From an uncultured Lachnospiraceae bacterium (lineage in GTDB: Bacteria > Bacillota > Clostridia > Lachnospirales > Lachnospiraceae): 64,000 nt of DNA. The notes below the pieces were generated by a model. It saw nothing but the letters and a program-made list of their open reading frames with translations, searched no databases and had not been told where the DNA came from. The position numbers were made by a program, and so were the translations under genes. Shown piece after piece: positions 51,508 through 59,938 of the stretch. The stretch spans positions 1 through 64,000 of the forward strand of contig CAMNXA010000013.1 in the NCBI GenBank assembly GCA_946566685.1, written 5' to 3'. Within the stretch, counting starts at the first letter, position 1. The number at the start of each line of letters is the position of its first letter.

Positions 51508-52032
51508 ATGTCGGGGTTTTTTGAGCGGGTTGATAAGATAAAACCGGTATTTGACATTACATACAAAGTGGTGTTGTTTGCTTGTAAATTATTACTGATT
51601 GCGGATATTTTTATTACCACCATGAGCGTAATCGGCAGATATGTATCCTTTATCCCGGATCCTGCCTGGAGTGAGGAAGTGGTACTTACCTGTATGTCCT
51701 ATATGGCAGTGTTATCTGCGGCGCTGGCGATAAGGCGTGGTGCCCATATCCGGATGACTGCATTGGACAGATTTATTCCCAAGCCGGTGCTCCTTTTTCT
51801 GGATATTCTGGCAGATGTTTGTGTACTGATTCTGGCATTTGTGATGATCACAGTGGGCTGGAAGTATGCGGCAGGCCTGGGCGCAAAGGGCACTTACGTC
51901 AGTATGCCTTGGCTGTCCCGGTTCTGGATGTATTTCCCGGTTCCGGTAGCGGGTGTGGCGATGGTAATTTTTGAGATAGAAACACTTTATAATCACATGA
52001 AGAAAATCTTTTTGAAGGAGGGAGAGGCATGA
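51508..52032 (+). CDS. dctQ: TRAP transporter small permease (DctQ)
   Basis: 174 residues with four membrane segments (about 22-42, 56-76, 90-112, 134-155). WSEEVVLTCMSYMAVLSAALAIRRGAHIRM is the family core (shown by key residues W, E, E, R, H, near 52-80). It forms a stable complex with DctM. Ribosome site AAGGAGG. The stop overlaps the dctM start by ATGA. Confidence 0.93.
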   Translation: MSGFFERVDKIKPVFDITYKVVLFACKLLLIADIFITTMSVIGRYVSFIPDPAWSEEVVLTCMSYMAVLSAALAIRRGAHIRMTALDRFIPKPVLLFLDILADVCVLILAFVMITVGWKYAAGLGAKGTYVSMPWLSRFWMYFPVPVAGVAMVIFEIETLYNHMKKIFLKEGEA

Positions 52033-53321
52033 GTGCAGAATCAATGGCAATCCTGGTATTGCTTGCAAGTTTCGGTATTATGATAATGTTACGGTTCCCA
52101 ATCGCTTATGCAGTGGCTCTTTCTTCTCTTCTGTGCTTACTGTATCAGGGGCTGCCGTTTACGACAATCTGTCAGCAGATGGTCAAGGGAATCAATTCCT
52201 TCAGCCTGATGGCCGTGCCATTCTTTATCACCATGGGCTGTCTGATGGGCAGCGGCGGTATTTCGGATAAGCTGATCGCCCTGGCCAACGCCTGTGTGGG
52301 CTGGATGACCGGCGGTATGGCGATGGTTAACATTGTGGCTTCCTATTTCTTTGGCGGTATTTCCGGTTCCGCGGCGGCGGACACCGCTTCTCTGGGAAGT
52401 ATTCTGATCCCGATGATGGTGGATCAGGGGTATGATGACGATTTCTCAACGGCAGTTACGATCACTTCCTCCTGTGAAGGGCTTCTGGTTCCCCCCAGCC
52501 ACAACATGGTCATTTATGCTATGTCGGCGGGCGGCGTTTCCGTAGGGAGTCTGTTCCTGGCGGGATATATACCGGGTGCACTGCTTGCGATTTCGCTGAT
52601 GATCGGTTCCTATATTATCTCCAAGAAGCGCAATTATCCCAAGGGAGATAAGTTCACATTTAAGAATCTGTTAAAGCAGTTGTCCGTATCCGTATGGGCC
52701 CTGGCAGCAGTCATCATCGTTGTGGTGGGTGTTGTAGGCGGCTGGTTCACGGCTACCGAGTCTGCGGCTGTGGCAGTTATTTACAGTCTGATTGTCAGTG
52801 TGTATATCTATAAGGGCCTGGACTGGAAGGGTGTGTGGAGAGTACTGGGAGACTGTGTGGATACCTTATCCATCGTGCTGATCCTGATCTCCACATCGAG
52901 TATCTTCGGTTATTGCCTGACAACCCTGCATGTGCCCAGTATGGCGGCCAATGCGGTGATCGGTCTGACCAATAACCCGATCCTCATTGCATTGCTGTTG
53001 AATTTGATTTTGCTGGTACTGGGATGTATCATGGATATGGCGCCGATCATTCTGATTGCGACACCGATCCTTTTACCGATTGCGACTTCGATTGGTATCA
53101 ATCCAATCCAGTTCGGTATCATGATCGTATTAAACTGCGGTATCGGTCTGCTGACACCTCCCGTAGGCGCGGTGCTGTTCATCGGCTCTGCGGTGGGTAA
53201 GGTGAAGATGGAAAAGGTCGTAAAGGCAACATTACCGTTCTATCTGTGTATGCTCATTGTACTGCTTTTACTTACCTTTATTCCTGAGATTACAATGCTT
53301 CTTCCGAATCTGTTCTATTGA
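52029..53321 (+). CDS. dctM: TRAP transporter large permease (DctM)
   Basis: 430 residues with about 12 membrane segments. Family motifs are VPFFITMGCLMGSGGISDKL (near 63), GGISGSAAADTASLG (near 110), IPMMVDQGYDDDFSTAVT and GIGLLTPPVGAVLF (near 372). It carries the sodium-driven import step. It is complete and coupled to dctQ. Confidence 0.95.
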   Translation: MSAESMAILVLLASFGIMIMLRFPIAYAVALSSLLCLLYQGLPFTTICQQMVKGINSFSLMAVPFFITMGCLMGSGGISDKLIALANACVGWMTGGMAMVNIVASYFFGGISGSAAADTASLGSILIPMMVDQGYDDDFSTAVTITSSCEGLLVPPSHNMVIYAMSAGGVSVGSLFLAGYIPGALLAISLMIGSYIISKKRNYPKGDKFTFKNLLKQLSVSVWALAAVIIVVVGVVGGWFTATESAAVAVIYSLIVSVYIYKGLDWKGVWRVLGDCVDTLSIVLILISTSSIFGYCLTTLHVPSMAANAVIGLTNNPILIALLLNLILLVLGCIMDMAPIILIATPILLPIATSIGINPIQFGIMIVLNCGIGLLTPPVGAVLFIGSAVGKVKMEKVVKATLPFYLCMLIVLLLLTFIPEITMLLPNLFY

Positions 53322-53364
53322 TGTCGGAGGAACGGGAGTATGGTAACAGGAAAGGGGCTTATGC

Positions 53365-53835
53365 ATGTATTATCAGTATCAGTGCAAAATAAAGCCTGTG
53401 GACATCTGGAAACTGTCCATGCGCCGCACCTATCGTTCCCTGGTGGGAATGTGTAATATTGTGTTCGGTGTGGCAATCATTCTTCTGACTGTCAGGTTCT
53501 GGGATCAGGCGGGCGATCTGTTGCAGGCACTGCTTTTTCTGGGGTGTCTGTTGATTCCGGTGATTCAGCCGGCGGGCGTCTATCTGAAGGCGAGGGCACA
53601 GGTTTCTGTGACTCCGCAGGGGACGGAACTTACCTTTGATGACGAGGGCATCCACGTGACATTGGGAGACCAGCGGGAGTTTATACGCTGGAACAAAGTC
53701 AGGGGTATCAGGAAAGAAGGCAGCATTATCGTGATCTATACGGATGCCAGTCATGGCTATATGCTGACGAAGAGAGTCCTGGGCAGGGAGAGAGATGCAT
53801 TTTATCAGCAGGTGAAAGCCTGTATCAATACTTAA
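53365..53835 (+). CDS. YcxB-like membrane protein
   Basis: 156 residues. Two membrane segments (about 30-50 and 55-72) followed by a YcxB-like C-terminal domain with VSVTPQGTELTFDDEGIHV and FIRWNKVRGIRKEGSIIVIYTD (key W, I, E, Y, near 108). Function unknown. It lies between dctM and the two-component genes and may belong to the same operon. A GGGCAG/CTGCCC hairpin follows at 53848-53872. Confidence 0.75.
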   Translation: MYYQYQCKIKPVDIWKLSMRRTYRSLVGMCNIVFGVAIILLTVRFWDQAGDLLQALLFLGCLLIPVIQPAGVYLKARAQVSVTPQGTELTFDDEGIHVTLGDQREFIRWNKVRGIRKEGSIIVIYTDASHGYMLTKRVLGRERDAFYQQVKACINT

Positions 53836-53847
53836 TGGAGCGAAAGA

Positions 53848-53872
53848 GGGCAGTACGCAGTGCGGGCTGCCC
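53848..53872 (+). terminator. Weak hairpin after the YcxB-like gene
   Basis: GGGCAG (53848-53853) pairs with CTGCCC (53867-53872), a 6-bp GC-rich stem with a 13-base loop, followed by CTTGCTTTC. It could act as a partial terminator before the kinase gene. Confidence 0.3.
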
Positions 53873-53915
53873 CTTGCTTTCAACAGGAAAGACGAAACAG
53901 TGAGGATAGATCCGC

Positions 53916-55424
53916 ATGAGACGGTTGCTGAAGAATATGTGGCAGTCTTTGAAAATCAAACATAAGATTAAGTTCTACACGGATATTGTGCTTATCATTA
54001 TCCTGCTGTCGATTTTTTTGGCTGCCTGGGCCATTAAATCCTCCCTGTTGGATTTTTCTGTGATCCTGAAAGACAATTCCCTGGTAAGCGACTTCGTACA
54101 GTGCATGGAGAAAGAAGCTGACCTGTTTGAAAACTATGCCAAGACAGGAACGGAGGACGTCTATCAGGAACTGGAGGACGCGGTCAGGATTACGGCGCAG
54201 AAGGTGGCAGGGCTGCCTTATGATTATCAGGAAACAGGGGCGGACCGGTATGCCAAGACCTGGTCGATCCTGAATATGTACAGAGTCTATTGCGGCAGAC
54301 GGGACGGGCTTCTGGCGATGGAGGAGAAGATATCGGATGATATCGGTTCTTTATATGAAGTTTACGAAATGCAAGGATATCTGCTCAGCTATTCCAATCA
54401 GTTGATGAGGATGACCCTGGAGGACGGTGTCAGCGCCTATGCCAGAAAGGTGAAGACGATCATATTTATTCCGGTAATATTGATTATCATAGAGTTGGTC
54501 TTCTTCCTGTGTATCCGAAAGATGTCAGAACTGATGAAGAGTTCCATTGTGGAGCCGGTAATGGACTTGGCGGAGGCTTCCCGCAAAATTGCGGAAAATG
54601 ATTTTTTTATTGAGGATGTGAACTTACAGAGCCAGGATGAGATGGGGGAATTGGTACATGCGTTTAATAAGATGAAGTATGCTACCGGGGAATATATCAT
54701 GGCTTTGGAGGAAAAACGAAAGGCCCTCGATCTCTATCATGCGGAGGAAGTGGAAAAGCTGGAGATGGCGCGCAGACTGGATGCCATGGAACTGGATCTG
54801 TTGAAGAACCAGATCAATCCGCATTTTCTGTTTAATACCCTGAACGTGATCGGCGGCATGGCGGATCTGGAAGGGGCGCAGACTACGGAGGCTATGATAC
54901 AGGCGCTCAGTTCCCTGTTTCGCTATAATCTGAAGACACCGGAGGAGAAGGTATCCCTGGCCAGAGAACTGAAAGTGATCAGGGACTATATGTTTATCCA
55001 GCAGAAGCGTTTTGGCAACAGGATCACCTATGCGATCGACTGCCAGACAGACGCAGAGTCTGTGGTGATACCCACCTTTACCTTTCAGCCGCTGGTGGAG
55101 AATGCCATTATCCATGGGTTGTCCTGCAAGGAGGAGGGCGGTCATATCCTGATCCGGATCCGGGAAAACAGGAACAGGATATGTATCACTGTGGCCGACA
55201 ACGGGATAGGAATGAGCCTTGCCGGTCTGCGGACGCTAAGGAACGGGCTGCGGCAGGATGAAACAGACAAAACAGGATATCGGAACATAGGCCTTTCTAA
55301 TATATACAAGAGGATTCATGCGATGTATGCGGATGGGGAGATGAGGATTCATAGCAGGGCTGGTGTTGGGACGATCATCAGTATACGCATACCCGATGAG
55401 AGGGGAATTGGAATTGGAGAGTAA
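53916..55424 (+). CDS. LytS/YesM-type sensor histidine kinase
   Basis: 502 residues. Membrane segments at about 24-42 and 187-205 enclose an outside helical sensor domain of about 140 residues. HAMP-like linker (about 205-262), coiled coil, then the His_kinase domain with NQINPHFLFNTLNVIGG (His303) and an HATPase with PLVENAIIHGL (near 391) and VADNGIGMSL (near 427). It should phosphorylate the AraC-type response regulator encoded next. Neighbouring transport genes suggest it senses the TRAP substrate, perhaps through the anchored binding protein at 56232. The gene overlaps the regulator's start by 11 bases. Confidence 0.92.
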   Translation: MRRLLKNMWQSLKIKHKIKFYTDIVLIIILLSIFLAAWAIKSSLLDFSVILKDNSLVSDFVQCMEKEADLFENYAKTGTEDVYQELEDAVRITAQKVAGLPYDYQETGADRYAKTWSILNMYRVYCGRRDGLLAMEEKISDDIGSLYEVYEMQGYLLSYSNQLMRMTLEDGVSAYARKVKTIIFIPVILIIIELVFFLCIRKMSELMKSSIVEPVMDLAEASRKIAENDFFIEDVNLQSQDEMGELVHAFNKMKYATGEYIMALEEKRKALDLYHAEEVEKLEMARRLDAMELDLLKNQINPHFLFNTLNVIGGMADLEGAQTTEAMIQALSSLFRYNLKTPEEKVSLARELKVIRDYMFIQQKRFGNRITYAIDCQTDAESVVIPTFTFQPLVENAIIHGLSCKEEGGHILIRIRENRNRICITVADNGIGMSLAGLRTLRNGLRQDETDKTGYRNIGLSNIYKRIHAMYADGEMRIHSRAGVGTIISIRIPDERGIGIGE

Positions 55425-56193
55425 AAGATACCGTATTTTGATAGCAGATGATGAGCCGATAGAGAGAGCTGTGATCGGCAAGGCTGTGCGGAACTATTTT
55501 GGTGATGAGGTGGAAGTGTTTGAGGCGGTAAACGGCCGGGAAGCGATTGAAATCTTCCGGCGTGAGAACTGTCAGATTGCAGTACTCGATATCTCCATGC
55601 CTGGAATTGACGGCTTGGAGGCGGCGGAGGAAATCCGCAAGGAGAGTGAATCATGCAGCATCATCTTTTTGACGGCATATGATGAGTTTGATTATGCGAA
55701 ACGGGCGATTAAGGTGCGCGCGCTGGATTACCTGTTAAAACCCAGCACGAGAGAGGAACTGATCACGGTTCTGGAGGAAGCCATTCACCTGGCGGATCAG
55801 GAGGCGGCGGAAAGGGGACTGCCGGACAGTTCGCAGGAAAGCAAAGAAGACGATAAGCCGGAACCGATGAAAAACCAGCTTTTTACGGAATATATACGAG
55901 GTTATATAGAGACTCATTATATGGATGATATCAGTTTGCAGGACGTGGCGGCTCAGCTGCATTATTCCGATGCCTATTTTTGCAGGTTCTTCAAGCAGAA
56001 CTTCGACAAGAATTTCATTATGTACCTGTCGGAACTGCGCGTGGAGAAGGCCAAGGAACTGCTGGAAGATATGACTATCAATGTGAAAGATATCAGCAAC
56101 AAAGTGGGATTTCGGGATTCCAGTTATTTTACGAAGGTCTTTAAACGGATCACGGGCGTAACGCCGAGTGAATACAGATATGGCCTGCTGTAG
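55414..56193 (+). CDS. AraC-family response regulator
   Basis: About 259 residues from a TTG at 55414, preferred because AGAGGGGA lies 7 bases upstream; an ATG at 55396 without a ribosome site is the alternative. The receiver domain has ADDEP (Asp12, Asp13), LDISMPGIDG (phospho-acceptor Asp59), T near 87 and K near 109. The C-terminal AraC-type DNA-binding domain (about 158-257) has DVAAQLHYSDAYFCRFFKQ and GFRDSSYFTKVFKRITGVTPSEYR. It should be phosphorylated by the kinase encoded just upstream and activate the transport and uronate genes. Confidence 0.92.
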   Translation: MESKRYRILIADDEPIERAVIGKAVRNYFGDEVEVFEAVNGREAIEIFRRENCQIAVLDISMPGIDGLEAAEEIRKESESCSIIFLTAYDEFDYAKRAIKVRALDYLLKPSTREELITVLEEAIHLADQEAAERGLPDSSQESKEDDKPEPMKNQLFTEYIRGYIETHYMDDISLQDVAAQLHYSDAYFCRFFKQNFDKNFIMYLSELRVEKAKELLEDMTINVKDISNKVGFRDSSYFTKVFKRITGVTPSEYRYGLL

Positions 56194-56231
56194 AGGCGGA
56201 GGGCTGTTTACTGGGACGGTTGTCGGGGAGT

Positions 56232-57287
56232 ATGTCGATCGATATGGATGCGGAAAGCAGAAAAGGGAAAGGAAAGTGGATACTTGTCTGTGCTGTGGCG
56301 CTGGTGTTGTCTGCCGCAGGATTGATTCTCTTCTATTTTCAGGGGGACAGGGAGACGGTGCCGGAATATGTCTTTACTTATGCGGAAAACCAGACGCCGG
56401 ATTATCCCACCACACTTGCCGGACTGCGGTTTGCGCAGCTGGTGGAGGAGCGGACGCAGGGAAGAATTCAGATTCAGGTGCGTCCGGAAGGAATCATGGG
56501 TTCGGAGACGGAAGTGATCAGGCAGATGCAGTATGGCGGGATTGATTTTGCCAGAGTGTCGATTGCGCAGATGTCGGATTTTATCCCGGAGATGAATGTG
56601 CTGCAACTGCCCTATCTCTATGAGGACTCTGCCCATATGTGGCGTGTCCTGGACGGGGAGATAGGCGACCGCTTTTTGCAGTATCCGGCGGAGTACGGAC
56701 TGATCGGACTATCCTGGTATGATGCGGGAGCAAGAAGCCTGTACTGTTCCACCAGACCGATCCGGACGCTTGAGGATATGCAGGGCCTGCGCATCCGTGT
56801 GCAGGAAGCGGAGATGATGTCTGAGATGATGAATGCGCTGGGGGCAGTGGCGGTGCAGATTCCCTACGATCAGGTGTATGCGGCGCTGGAACGCAAACAG
56901 GTGGACGGCGCGGAAAACAACTGGTCCTCCTATGAGGCCATGCAGCATTATGAGGTAGCCGGATATTATACGGTGGACGAGCATATCAGGATACCGGAAA
57001 TGCAGATTTGTGCACAGCATACCTGGGAACTTTTGACAGGGACAGACAGGGAGATCATTCTGGAATGCGCCAGAGAGTCAGCCCTGTATGAGAGGGAACT
57101 TTGGACGGAACATGAGAGGGCAGCCAGGGAAAATGCCTTGCAGGGCCGGGTGGAAGAGATTTACCTTTCTGATGCGGAAAAGGAAAAGTTCCAGGCGGCG
57201 ATGGCTCCGATCTATCAGCAGTATTATGAAGAATTTGGAAAAGATATAGAAGAAATATTTGCCCAGGGCACAAAAGGACGGGAATGA
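56232..57287 (+). CDS. Membrane-anchored TRAP-type binding protein (second DctP-like)
   Basis: About 351 residues; the exact start is uncertain (TTG 56220, ATG 56232 or 56244). The N-terminus is a basic stretch plus a membrane segment (about 15-35) with no lipobox Cys, unlike the dctP product. The DctP fold follows: LRIRVQEAEMMSEMMNALGA with the conserved Arg (near 190), then VYAALERKQVDGAENNW (near 213). No permease genes adjoin it; instead it is directly after the two-component pair. It may be a co-sensor presenting ligand to the kinase (inference), or an alternative receptor for DctQM. Confidence 0.87.
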   Translation: MSIDMDAESRKGKGKWILVCAVALVLSAAGLILFYFQGDRETVPEYVFTYAENQTPDYPTTLAGLRFAQLVEERTQGRIQIQVRPEGIMGSETEVIRQMQYGGIDFARVSIAQMSDFIPEMNVLQLPYLYEDSAHMWRVLDGEIGDRFLQYPAEYGLIGLSWYDAGARSLYCSTRPIRTLEDMQGLRIRVQEAEMMSEMMNALGAVAVQIPYDQVYAALERKQVDGAENNWSSYEAMQHYEVAGYYTVDEHIRIPEMQICAQHTWELLTGTDREIILECARESALYERELWTEHERAARENALQGRVEEIYLSDAEKEKFQAAMAPIYQQYYEEFGKDIEEIFAQGTKGRE

Positions 57288-57288
57288 C

Positions 57289-58470
57289 ATGCAGCTTAAG
57301 ACAACAGAGGAAAAGAAACAACTATTATATACCTATCTGGCATTTATGCTAAACGGCATATTGGCTTTGTCCATTGGATCTTTATTACCGTTTATCAGGG
57401 AGACCAGGGGATTGAATTATGCCTTTGCAGGGCTGCTTGTGAGCCTGCATTCCGTGGGAAATCTGTTCTCCAGCTTTGCATCGGGAACCCTGTCCGTGTT
57501 TATCGGCAGGAAAAAGAGTATTTTGTTATTCAATGCCTGCTATGCGCTGTCCTACATACTGATCATCTTTGGCGGGAATAACTATGTGCTGGCGGCGGCT
57601 TATCTGATGACGGGAATGGCGAGAGGCGCATCCAGTAACTTTGGCAACTATACGGTCAATAATCTGGCGCCCGGCAGGGCCGGTGTATTAAACGGACTGC
57701 ATGCCATGTTTTCCATCGGTGCCTTCTCTTTCCCCATCATTCTGACGGTATTAACGAGAACAGATGCAGATAAATGGATCTATGCCTGCTATTTTATCGT
57801 GGTGATGGGAGTCTTAAGCTGGCTGTTATATTTTATGATTCCAGATCCGGAGGCACATTCGGGTGCATCGGGAAAAGATGGTGATAAGAGCAAAGAGAAT
57901 GGCCTGGGATTTTTCCGGGAACCGATTTTTTATCTGTGTACCTTTACCCTGTTCTTTTATCTGTGCGCAGAGCAGGGGGTGATCGGCTGGCTGATCACCT
58001 ACTTTGAGGATACAGGACTTCTCAGTGCGGCTTTGTCACAGCTGATGGCCAGTGTGCTGTGGGTTATGATGCTGGCGGGGCGTCTCACGGCGGCGTGGCT
58101 GTCGGAGAAGGTCAGGAAGGAACGGCTTTTGCTGATTATGGCGATAGGATTTGTCTGTTTCTTCTTTTGGCTGTTATTTTGCAGAGACACCGTGTTGATC
58201 GTGATCGGTATCATGGGCTTTGGTTATAGTATGGCGGGAATATATCCGACAACCGTGTCATTTTGCGGCGGACTGATTCAGAAGTATGCTATGGCGTGGA
58301 GTTTCATCCTCACAACGGCAAGTTTTGGTTCTATCCTGATGCCGATGATCATTGGCCGGATTGCGGAGAGCGCGGGGATTGCCTATGGGATGAGTTCCAT
58401 TGTGGTGGTGGTAGTGATTGATTTGTTGTTGATTTTGGGGTTGAATATATATAAAAGGAGGTTCGTATGA
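57289..58470 (+). CDS. Major facilitator superfamily transporter (sugar carrier-like)
   Basis: 393 residues from the ATG at 57289, one base after the previous stop. Twelve membrane segments. SGTLSVFIGRKKSILLFN (near 64) is the MFS loop 2-3 motif, and NYTVNNLAPGRAGVLNGLHA (near 120) with MFSIGAFSFPI resembles FucP-type sugar carriers. Genes for uronate breakdown follow, so an aldohexuronate or related sugar acid is likely. The stop overlaps the cupin start by ATGA. Confidence 0.87.
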   Translation: MQLKTTEEKKQLLYTYLAFMLNGILALSIGSLLPFIRETRGLNYAFAGLLVSLHSVGNLFSSFASGTLSVFIGRKKSILLFNACYALSYILIIFGGNNYVLAAAYLMTGMARGASSNFGNYTVNNLAPGRAGVLNGLHAMFSIGAFSFPIILTVLTRTDADKWIYACYFIVVMGVLSWLLYFMIPDPEAHSGASGKDGDKSKENGLGFFREPIFYLCTFTLFFYLCAEQGVIGWLITYFEDTGLLSAALSQLMASVLWVMMLAGRLTAAWLSEKVRKERLLLIMAIGFVCFFFWLLFCRDTVLIVIGIMGFGYSMAGIYPTTVSFCGGLIQKYAMAWSFILTTASFGSILMPMIIGRIAESAGIAYGMSSIVVVVVIDLLLILGLNIYKRRFV

Positions 58471-58808
58471 AGACAGAGAAAGATAACATCTGGAATTTTT
58501 ATGAGGACATTGACGGGGAAGCCGCAGGGGAGGGCGTGGTGCGCCGGGTATTATCCTATACGGATGAACTGATGGTGGTGGAGAATCATTTTCAGAAAGG
58601 CGCAGTGGGAGCCCTGCACCATCATCCCCATACCCAGATCACCTATGTGGTCAGCGGGCAGTTTGAGTTTGAGATTGCCGGGGAGAAAAAGATTGTGAAG
58701 GCCGGGGACAGTATGTTAAAGAAGGACGGGATTGTGCATGGCTGTGTCTGCCTGGAGGAAGGCGTTCTGCTGGACGTGTTCGCTCCGATGAGAAAGGATT
58801 TTGTATAA
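58467..58808 (+). CDS. Cupin-domain protein
   Basis: 113 residues. The cupin box 1 is GAVGALHHHPHTQITYVVSGQFEFEI (metal ligands His49, His51 and Gln or His nearby, near 47-60), and box 2 is DGIVHGCVCLEEG (His near 93). Similar small cupins in uronate loci (KdgF-like) help linearise unsaturated uronates. Here it lies between an MFS carrier and uxuA, so a KdgF-like role is reasonable but not proven. Confidence 0.85.
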   Translation: MKTEKDNIWNFYEDIDGEAAGEGVVRRVLSYTDELMVVENHFQKGAVGALHHHPHTQITYVVSGQFEFEIAGEKKIVKAGDSMLKKDGIVHGCVCLEEGVLLDVFAPMRKDFV

Positions 58809-58855
58809 AATTATTGCTACAATAACTAAATTATAGGAAAAGGAGAGAGTGCTTT

Positions 58856-59923
58856 ATGGAAATGACATTACGCTGGTATGGGAGTAAAACGGATTCTGTG
58901 ACATTACAGCAGATCAGGCAGATTCCGGGAGTGAAAGGGGTTATCACGACTCTGTATGAGACGGCGCCGGGCGATGAGTGGGAACTGGATCAGATCCGCG
59001 CGCTGAAAGCTGAGGTGGAGGAAGCGGGGCTGCATATCGCAGGGATTGAGAGTGTGAATATTCACGATGCGATCAAGATTGGTTCTGCGGACAGGGAACA
59101 GTATATTGAGAATTATATTAAGACGCTGGAAAAACTCGGACAGGAAGATATCCATATGGTGTGCTATAATTTCATGCCGGTGTTTGACTGGACAAGGACG
59201 GAACTTGCCAGAAAACGTCCCGATGGCTCCACGGTGCTTGCTTATCATCAGGAGACCGTTGACAATCTGGATCCGGAGAAGATGTTTGATTCTATCGCCG
59301 GGGATACCAACGGCTATGTGATGCCGGGCTGGGAGCCGGAGAGAATGGAGAAGATTAAGGAATTGTTCCGGCTGTATCAGGATGTGGATGAGGAGAAGCT
59401 GTTTGCCAATCTGAAATACTTCCTGGAAGCGATCATGCCGGTATGCGATAAGTATGATATTAATATGGCAATCCACCCGGATGATCCGGCCTGGAGCGTG
59501 TTCGGCCTGCCGCGTATCATCACCAACCTGCCTAACATCCAGCGGATGATGAAGATGGTGGACAATAAACATAACGGCGTTACTTTCTGTTCCGGTTCCT
59601 ATGGCACCAATCCGGACAATGACCTGCCGGGGATGATCCGTGCCCTGGAGGGAAGAGTGCATTTTGCCCATGTGCGCAATTTACAGCACAATTACCCGGG
59701 TGACTTCGAGGAAGCCGCACATCTGTCCGCAGATGGAAGTTTTGATATGTATGAGATTATGAAGGCATTATATGATATCGGTTTTGACGGCCCGATCCGG
59801 CCCGATCACGGACGTATGATCTGGGGTGAGGTGGCGATGCCCGGCTATGGATTGTATGATAGAGCGTTGGGGGCGACCTATTTGAATGGTCTGTGGGAAG
59901 CGATTGAGAAGTCTAATAGATAG
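58856..59923 (+). CDS. uxuA: Mannonate dehydratase
   Basis: 355 residues, normal length. Converts D-mannonate to 2-keto-3-deoxygluconate. MTLRWYGSKTDSVTLQQIRQIPGVKGV, with R, W, Y, G, is the family start. Metal and active-site residues lie in MAIHPDDPAW (near 203), TFCSGSYGTNPDNDL (near 243), VHFAHVRN (near 272) and IRPDHGRMIWGE (near 317). It is followed by uxuB after 15 bases. Ribosome site AAGGAGAGAG. Confidence 0.95.
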   Translation: MEMTLRWYGSKTDSVTLQQIRQIPGVKGVITTLYETAPGDEWELDQIRALKAEVEEAGLHIAGIESVNIHDAIKIGSADREQYIENYIKTLEKLGQEDIHMVCYNFMPVFDWTRTELARKRPDGSTVLAYHQETVDNLDPEKMFDSIAGDTNGYVMPGWEPERMEKIKELFRLYQDVDEEKLFANLKYFLEAIMPVCDKYDINMAIHPDDPAWSVFGLPRIITNLPNIQRMMKMVDNKHNGVTFCSGSYGTNPDNDLPGMIRALEGRVHFAHVRNLQHNYPGDFEEAAHLSADGSFDMYEIMKALYDIGFDGPIRPDHGRMIWGEVAMPGYGLYDRALGATYLNGLWEAIEKSNR

Positions 59924-59938
59924 AAGGGAGAACAGATA

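Noticed and set aside
58904-59671. 255-codon minus-strand frame opposite uxuA
   Set aside because: uxuA is intact and complete; the antisense frame arises from codon bias.
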